The position numbers and the translations under genes were made by a program. The notes beneath the pieces are model-generated. The model was not told where the DNA came from. It was given only the letters and a program-made list of their open reading frames with translations, and ran no database searches. From Lentisphaerota bacterium (GTDB taxonomy: Bacteria; Verrucomicrobiota; Kiritimatiellia; RFP12; UBA1067): DNA of 38,021 bases. Positions 33,624-38,021 of this stretch are shown one piece after another. How positions within the stretch are numbered: position 1 is the first letter of the stretch; the number at the start of each line of letters is the position of its first letter. The stretch lies in the NCBI GenBank assembly GCA_015061665.1, contig SUWC01000024.1, positions 1-38,021 on the forward strand, read 5' to 3'.

Positions 33624-33670
33624 CCCCGTTCCCCATTCCCCGTTCCCCATTCCCCATTCCCCATTCCCCA
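33624..33670 (+). repeat. C-rich heptad tandem repeat (CCCCRTT)6 between lpxI and glycosyltransferase
   Basis: Six complete heptads, in order GTT, ATT, GTT, ATT, ATT, ATT after CCCC, plus a partial CCCCA, make 47 bases without interruption. On the minus strand this is GGGGAAY repeated, with seven G4-runs spaced by three bases: a textbook G-quadruplex pattern. It starts three bases after the lpxI stop and ends four bases before the extended -10 box of the next gene. It belongs to the same heptad family as the repeat in trmD. Confidence 0.93.
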
Positions 33671-33673
33671 ATA

Positions 33674-33682
33674 TGATATAAT
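33674..33682 (+). promoter_or_regulatory. Extended -10 promoter of glycosyltransferase gene, leaderless spacing
   Basis: TGATATAAT ends six bases before the ATG at 33689. The heptad repeat occupies the place of the -35 region, so the polymerase contacts upstream of -10 fall on repeat DNA. Confidence 0.75.
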
Positions 33683-33688
33683 ACCGTC

Positions 33689-34381
33689 ATGACCATAGTT
33701 GTGATACCTACCTATGACGAGCGGGAGAACGTCGAGAAGATGGCTCTCGCCGTCTTGCATTGCGCACAGGGCGCAGAGCTGCTTTTCGTGGACGACAACT
33801 CCCCCGACGGCACAGGCGACGTGATTGAGCGCCTTCGCAGGGACAACCCGCGCATCCACTGCCTGCACCGCGAGAAGAAGAACGGACTCGGCAGGGCTTA
33901 CGTCGAGGGCTTCTCCCGCGCAATCGAGCTTGGCGCGGACCGCATAGTGCAGATGGACTGCGACTTCAGCCACAATCCGTCCGACATCCCCCGACTCCTT
34001 GCAGAGGACGCCGACCTAGTCATCGGCTCGCGCTATGTCCCAGGCGGCTCTACCCCGGGCTGGCCATTCCGCCGTCGACTGATCTCGCGCCTCGGCGGAA
34101 TGTTCATCCGCTTCGCCACGGGCATGCCCCTACGCGACCCCACGGGCGGCTTCAGGTGCTGGAAGGTCCCCGCACTGAAGAAAATCGCCTTCCAAGACGT
34201 GGAGTCCGCCGGATATTCGTTCCAGCTTGAGATGAACCACCGCGCATGGAAGGCCGGATGCACTATCCGCGAGATTCCCATTTCGTTTTCCGACCGCGCC
34301 GCCGGATACTCCAAGATCACGCCTGCAATCGCCGTCGAGTCGTTCAAGATCGCCCTGCGGCTAAGGTTCCACGGAAAATGA
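33689..34381 (+). CDS. Polyprenol-phosphate mannosyltransferase-like GT2 glycosyltransferase
   Basis: A 230-residue family 2 glycosyltransferase close to dolichol/polyprenol-monophosphate mannose synthases, which load a sugar onto a lipid carrier at the inner face of the membrane. Motifs: VVIPTYDERENVE at the N-terminus, FVDDNSPDGTGDV, the metal-binding QMDCDFSHNPSDIP, VIGSRYVPGG and the acceptor-site RDPTGGFRCWK. No transmembrane tail is present, so it is the single-domain soluble or peripheral form. The end overlaps mnmE by ATGA. The sugar-phosphate lipid may feed glycosylation of exported proteins or LPS; this is inferred. Confidence 0.92.
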   Translation: MTIVVIPTYDERENVEKMALAVLHCAQGAELLFVDDNSPDGTGDVIERLRRDNPRIHCLHREKKNGLGRAYVEGFSRAIELGADRIVQMDCDFSHNPSDIPRLLAEDADLVIGSRYVPGGSTPGWPFRRRLISRLGGMFIRFATGMPLRDPTGGFRCWKVPALKKIAFQDVESAGYSFQLEMNHRAWKAGCTIREIPISFSDRAAGYSKITPAIAVESFKIALRLRFHGK

Positions 34382-35637
34382 CAGGACTCCACGATACCAT
34401 TGTGGCGGTCGCAACCGCACCGGGCGCGGCCGGAGTGGCGGTGGTGCGCGTCTCCGGACCCGATGCGCGGTCCGTCGCCGGACGCGTCGCCGGTGCCTTG
34501 CCGGAGGCTGGACGCTTCGCCTTCGCGAAGTTCCGCAACCCGTCCACGGGCGAGGTCGCGGACGAAGGGCTTGTGCTTTCCTTTGCGGCCCCTAGGTCGT
34601 ATACGGGCGAGGACGTCGTGGAGCTCCAGGGTCACGGTGGGACTGTCGCCCCGCGCCGCGTTCTGGAGTCCTGCCTGGCCGCTGGCGCGCGGCTGGCTCG
34701 GCGCGGAGAGTTCACGGAAAGGGCGTTTCTGAACGGGAAGCTCGGGCTGGACGAGGCGGAGTCGCTCTTGGACTTCATCAACGCGAAGACGGACCGTGCT
34801 GCGGATGCCGCGCTTGCGGGGATGGAAGGCGCGCGCAAGCGCGCGCTGAGGGAGACGTACGACGCCATCGTCGACCTTGCCGCGGCGATCGAGAACGCGC
34901 TGGACGTGGACGAGTCGGAGCTGCTTGGGGCGTTCTTCAACGGACTTCAGACTGGGCTTGACGCCATCCGCCTTGGAATCGACGGACAGATCAGGCGCGA
35001 GCGCGAGGGGGCGATACTGCGTGAGGGTGCGCTTGTTGTGCTGGCGGGTCCGCCGAACGCGGGGAAGAGTTCGCTTATGAACGCGCTGCTCAGGCAGGAG
35101 AGGGCGATAGTATCGTCGACGCCTGGGACGACGCGCGACACGATAGAGGAGTGGCTGGACGTCGAAGGCTGGCCTGTTCGCCTGGTGGACACGGCCGGGC
35201 TGCGCGAGACGGAGGATGCGATCGAGGCGGAAGGTGTGCGCAGGGCCAAGTCGCTTGCGGAGCGGGCGGACGTTGTACTTGCGCTAGACTGCGATATTGA
35301 GGGCGCGGTAAGGGTCCATGCCAAGTGCGACCTGGGTCCAGGCGAGGGCATTGCGATTTCGTCCCTCACCGGCGAAGGCCTGCCGGAGCTACGCCGCGCG
35401 ATAGCTGCGCGGCTGGACGCGCTACGCGAAAGGTGCGACGACAGCCATCAAGGCGAAGCCTCGGTGGTCCCCGCGCTGACGGAGTGCCGTGCGCTTCTTC
35501 CCGTCAACTTCGACGATCTCGTGCTTTCCGCCAACGCCCTCCGCGCGGCCAGCTCCCGCCTCGCCCCCGAAATCGGCGCCGACTACTCCTCCGACATCCT
35601 CACCCGCCTCTTCTCCCGCTTTTGCGTAGGCAAGTAA
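34378..35637 (+). CDS. mnmE: tRNA modification GTPase MnmE with altered G4 motif
   Basis: With MnmG it installs the carboxymethylaminomethyl group on U34 of certain tRNAs. The 419-residue product has the folate-binding N-terminal domain (DTIVAVATAPGAAGVAVVR; SYTGEDVVELQGHGG), a helical domain, and an inserted G domain. G1 is GPPNAGKS (224-231), followed by TPGTTRD (248-254) and DTAG (271-274), and the C-terminal FCVGK carries the conserved Cys416. The guanine-specificity motif NKxD is AKCD (315-318), with Asn replaced by Ala. The segment between G3 and G4 is shortened, which explains a length about 35 residues below E. coli MnmE (454). Starts in an ATGA overlap with the glycosyltransferase; GGAAA precedes. 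Confidence 0.94.
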   Translation: MTGLHDTIVAVATAPGAAGVAVVRVSGPDARSVAGRVAGALPEAGRFAFAKFRNPSTGEVADEGLVLSFAAPRSYTGEDVVELQGHGGTVAPRRVLESCLAAGARLARRGEFTERAFLNGKLGLDEAESLLDFINAKTDRAADAALAGMEGARKRALRETYDAIVDLAAAIENALDVDESELLGAFFNGLQTGLDAIRLGIDGQIRREREGAILREGALVVLAGPPNAGKSSLMNALLRQERAIVSSTPGTTRDTIEEWLDVEGWPVRLVDTAGLRETEDAIEAEGVRRAKSLAERADVVLALDCDIEGAVRVHAKCDLGPGEGIAISSLTGEGLPELRRAIAARLDALRERCDDSHQGEASVVPALTECRALLPVNFDDLVLSANALRAASSRLAPEIGADYSSDILTRLFSRFCVGK

Positions 35638-35647
35638 TTGGAGGGGT

Positions 35648-37096
35648 ATGGGAAAGACTGAGTCATTGTGGCTGGCGTTGTGCGCTGTGCTTGCAGTCGG
35701 AGAGTGGGCGGGGTTCCTGAGCCGCGAATGGTGTTCGATGTGGCCGCTTGCGTTTATACTCTCCGTTTTTCTAGTGATGGCGGCGTATTCCATTTCCTCA
35801 AGGCGTTGGCACTGGCTGGCTGTGTTCGCCATCGGATTTGTGCTTGCGCTTCACGTTGCAGACTGCCGCAGGCGCGTCCTCGACGATGCGCTTGAGGTCA
35901 ACGCAGGGCGTCCGTTCTCCGTCTGCGCACGCGTCGAGCGGGACGCAGCTGTAGCCGTGGACGAAAAGGGCAGGCGGTGGGCGAGCTTCAGGGTTGATAG
36001 CTCGCCAATCGCGTTCTCGGTCGTAGGCCAGATCGGAAAGAGACGCGAGGCTCCGAAGGCGGATGAGACGTGGCGCTGCACTGGATGGCTGGACAGTGAT
36101 CGCGATGACGATGTCGGCAGGCGGCGCAGGCTCTGGGTGAAAGGGCGCGGCGCGTCAATAGAGTGCGTCGCCCCTGCGCAAGGAGGAATCAGGAAGCTCC
36201 TGCGCTGCGCGAGGGCCGATGTTGCAAGGCGTCTTGGCATTGGGCTTGAAGGAGACCCAGAGGCGCATGCATTTGCGCGAGCTCTGCTGTTAGGTGACAA
36301 GGATGGTCTCACGCCTAGGTGGCGGCAGGTATTCGCAGATTCCGGCGCAGCGCATGTTTTCGCGATATCAGGCCTCCATGTCATGGTCATTGCACGGCTA
36401 CTTTCCGTTCTCGCGCTCTTTGTCTTCGCGGGCCCGCGAGTGGCGCCGCTGTTTGTCGTTCCGCTCCTTTGGTTCTATGTCGGAATGACGGGGTCGTCTC
36501 CAAGTGCGCTGCGAGCGGCGCTGATGGCGACGTTCCACTGCATCGCGCCTGTGTTCTGGCGGCGTCCGAACGGACTCGTCTCCTGGTCGCTTGCGTTTCT
36601 CTTGCTGCATCTGATTTCGCCGGAATCGATAATGGACGTCGGTTCGCGTCTTTCGTTTGCGGTGATGCTTGCGCTTGTTCTTTGGTCCAGATGGTCGGCG
36701 CGGTTTGGCCGTGGGCGATGGGAAGGGGTGTTCGTGTCGATTGTCGCGTGGGTGGCTGGGGTGCCGATTGTTGCGGCGTCGTTTGGGAGGTTTACGCCGT
36801 CGGCGGTGTTTTCGGGCGCGTTTATGGTCGGGAGCGCGGCGATTGCCGTTGTAACGGGCGTCGCGGGAGTGGCCTGCAGCTTGTTCTCGGACATGGTTGC
36901 GGCGTATCTGAACAGGATGTCCGCCCTTGTGCTGCGCGTCATGTCCGGCGCCTGCGAGACGCTGGCCGAGATCCCCGCGGGGAGCTTCGACGTGAGGCCT
37001 TGGACGACGTTCGACTGCCTCGCATGGTACGCCGTGTTCGTGCTTTCGCTCTACCTAGTCACCCTCCACCGCAAGGAGTCCGGCAAACATCTGTAG
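35648..37096 (+). CDS. comEC: ComEC/Rec2 competence channel protein, core only
   Basis: Inner-membrane DNA-uptake channel of natural transformation. The 482-residue product has N-terminal membrane helices (about 8-75), a soluble OB-like region (about 85-185) and the Competence domain with its signature ALLLGDKDGLTPRWRQVFAD and HVFAISGLHVMVIARLL. About six or more further helices follow. The C-terminal metallo-beta-lactamase-like domain of full ComEC (about 700-800 residues) is absent: the protein ends soon after the last helix (LVTLHRKESGKHL) at a normal stop. GGAGG lies three bases before the ATG, a rather close spacing. Ten bases separate it from mnmE. Other competence genes are not in the window. 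Confidence 0.87.
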   Translation: MGKTESLWLALCAVLAVGEWAGFLSREWCSMWPLAFILSVFLVMAAYSISSRRWHWLAVFAIGFVLALHVADCRRRVLDDALEVNAGRPFSVCARVERDAAVAVDEKGRRWASFRVDSSPIAFSVVGQIGKRREAPKADETWRCTGWLDSDRDDDVGRRRRLWVKGRGASIECVAPAQGGIRKLLRCARADVARRLGIGLEGDPEAHAFARALLLGDKDGLTPRWRQVFADSGAAHVFAISGLHVMVIARLLSVLALFVFAGPRVAPLFVVPLLWFYVGMTGSSPSALRAALMATFHCIAPVFWRRPNGLVSWSLAFLLLHLISPESIMDVGSRLSFAVMLALVLWSRWSARFGRGRWEGVFVSIVAWVAGVPIVAASFGRFTPSAVFSGAFMVGSAAIAVVTGVAGVACSLFSDMVAAYLNRMSALVLRVMSGACETLAEIPAGSFDVRPWTTFDCLAWYAVFVLSLYLVTLHRKESGKHL

Positions 37097-37105
37097 CGGG
37101 TTGGC

Positions 37106-38021
37106 TTAGTTTTCTGGGAGGATTTCGACGCGGAAGAAGCGGAAGGGGGAGGTGCGGGTTTCGGTTACGACTTGCCAGGTGGGTGAGGCGAGGTCGGGCG
37201 TGCCCTTGATCACCGCCTTGAAGCCGGGGGCAATGCACGAGGGCGAATATGTTATGACTGGCTGGCCGGACTCCAAGACTATCGATGCAGTCAGCTTGTC
37301 CGCGGGATCCGTCGGACTCGTCCCGCATACATACTCCGCCCAGTTGGGGAATCCGTCGCCATCGGTGTCTGAGGAAACGGACACCTCGTATGCCGATGCT
37401 TCGCAGCCAGGGGACACCAGGCCTTTCTCCTCTATCCACGAGTAGGGAATCGATACCGAATACTGCTCGCCGTCTGACGTCTGCGCCGAAACTACAACCT
37501 CCGAGATGGACTGCTCCACCTCCGAGAACCGAAGCGAAAGATCCTTATAGCTCTTCGTGCCGTTCGTGTCCGTCGCCACCAGCGTCAGTATCATCCGCGA
37601 CCTCAGGTTCCCCTCATTGACCCCGCTGGGCGTCACCGCAACCCTGAACTTCCCGCTCCCAGTCTTCTCAACCACCACGTCCTCGTCCCTCACAAGCGAC
37701 AGGTGGCTCGGGCGCGCCTCCAACGTATCAACCGCAGCAGAGCAGTTGACCGCAAAGACCGATGCGTTCGTCCCGCATTCGCCGTAAAACCCCTCCGCAA
37801 CCGCCGACACCGACAGTATCTCCGGCTTCCCAAGCGCAGTCAGCGTTTCCGTCTCCCATGCAACCGCAGGAACGGACGGCACAAGGACGTTGGTGATTTG
37901 CACGTCGGAAAGTGTGCCGCCGTTTCCATCAGACGTATATTGCAACCCGCTGTGCGAATAGGAAATTACTATCTTGCCGGATTTGCCAGTATAAGGCGCT
38001 AGGGAAACGGACACCGACTGC
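37106..38021 (-). CDS. C-terminal part of large secreted/surface protein with Ca-binding repeat, truncated by window edge
   Basis: The frame stays open to the last base (QSVSVSLAPYTGK), so only the final 305 or so residues are visible and the start lies outside. The sequence is Ser/Thr/Val-rich and beta-strand-like, with few Lys, as in exported proteins. The segment SSDTDGDGFPNWAEYVCGTS, then PTDPAD, is a thrombospondin-type-3/dockerin-like calcium loop common near the C-terminus of Verrucomicrobiota and Planctomycetota surface proteins. It is followed by a final beta-domain ending in RTSPFRFFRVEILPEN, a place where related proteins carry a short conserved C-terminal domain. Two Cys pairs (YGECGTN; VFAVNCSA) may be disulfide-bonded. 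Convergent with comEC, nine bases apart. Function unknown. Confidence 0.82.
   Translation of the reverse strand, partial: QSVSVSLAPYTGKSGKIVISYSHSGLQYTSDGNGGTLSDVQITNVLVPSVPAVAWETETLTALGKPEILSVSAVAEGFYGECGTNASVFAVNCSAAVDTLEARPSHLSLVRDEDVVVEKTGSGKFRVAVTPSGVNEGNLRSRMILTLVATDTNGTKSYKDLSLRFSEVEQSISEVVVSAQTSDGEQYSVSIPYSWIEEKGLVSPGCEASAYEVSVSSDTDGDGFPNWAEYVCGTSPTDPADKLTASIVLESGQPVITYSPSCIAPGFKAVIKGTPDLASPTWQVVTETRTSPFRFFRVEILPEN

Noticed and set aside
33624..33670. CRISPR-like array
   Set aside because: The units are 7 bases long, adjacent and without spacers; it is a simple tandem repeat.

Overview
The window is a dense, roughly 60+% GC stretch of bacterial chromosome with no phage, IS, CRISPR or rRNA. 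No gap between genes exceeds 300 bases; the longest are about 150-200 bases and hold promoters, one tRNA or a short repeat. Lipid A and heptose genes (LpxI, GmhB-like) and an MsbA-like exporter point to a Gram-negative outer membrane. Type III glutamine synthetase, a type 2-like IleRS, a secreted protein with a 'DTDGDGFPNWAEY' Ca-binding motif and RhaT/RhaA fit the PVC superphylum, most likely a Verrucomicrobiota/Kiritimatiellota gut lineage. That placement is inference from gene content, not from a marker tree.

Layout. 1-2914 (+): 3' part of glnN (type III glutamine synthetase) and a SAM methyltransferase. 2918-7158 (-): rhaT, rhaA, a LicD-family gene and a sugar-nucleotide epimerase, probably one transcript. 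7307-14882 (+): ileS, a small secreted repeat protein, a fused metX-metW, cysE and gatB (translation plus Met/Cys synthesis). 14983-25580 (+): a giant secreted DUF3857/transglutaminase protein, an MsbA-like ABC exporter, trmD, a 1106-residue AT-like/DH-like/phosphopantetheinyl-transferase fusion, and a lysine 2,3-aminomutase-family radical SAM enzyme. 25589-30768 (+): purB, dnaX, a Dabb-nitroreductase fusion, a GmhB-like phosphatase and RNase HIII. 30802-30875 (-): tRNA-Val(UAC). 30971-33621 (+): lepA and lpxI. 33689-37096 (+): a polyprenol-phosphate-mannose-synthase-like glycosyltransferase, mnmE and a ComEC core protein. 37106-38021 (-): the C-terminal part of a large surface protein running off the window.

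Most striking signals. (1) Six start sites carry the same extended -10 element TGRTATAAT. In three of them (purB, lepA, the glycosyltransferase) it lies only 6-7 bases before the ATG, so these mRNAs should be leaderless. Two of the boxes contain the TAA stop codon of the gene upstream. (2) A G-rich heptad repeat (GGGGAAY/GGGAACR) occurs twice: inside the trmD reading frame, where it encodes an extra loop, and between lpxI and the glycosyltransferase. Both copies fit G-quadruplex patterns. (3) The 1106-residue polyketide-like protein has lost the catalytic residues of its acyltransferase and dehydratase parts but keeps an intact phosphopantetheinyl transferase, and has no ketosynthase or carrier protein beside it. 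(4) The DUF3857 protein is an internal duplication in which only the first transglutaminase copy has a catalytic triad. Several house-keeping proteins also depart from the norm (MnmE G4 motif, GmhB zinc loop, ComEC without its nuclease-like domain, MetX-MetW fusion).
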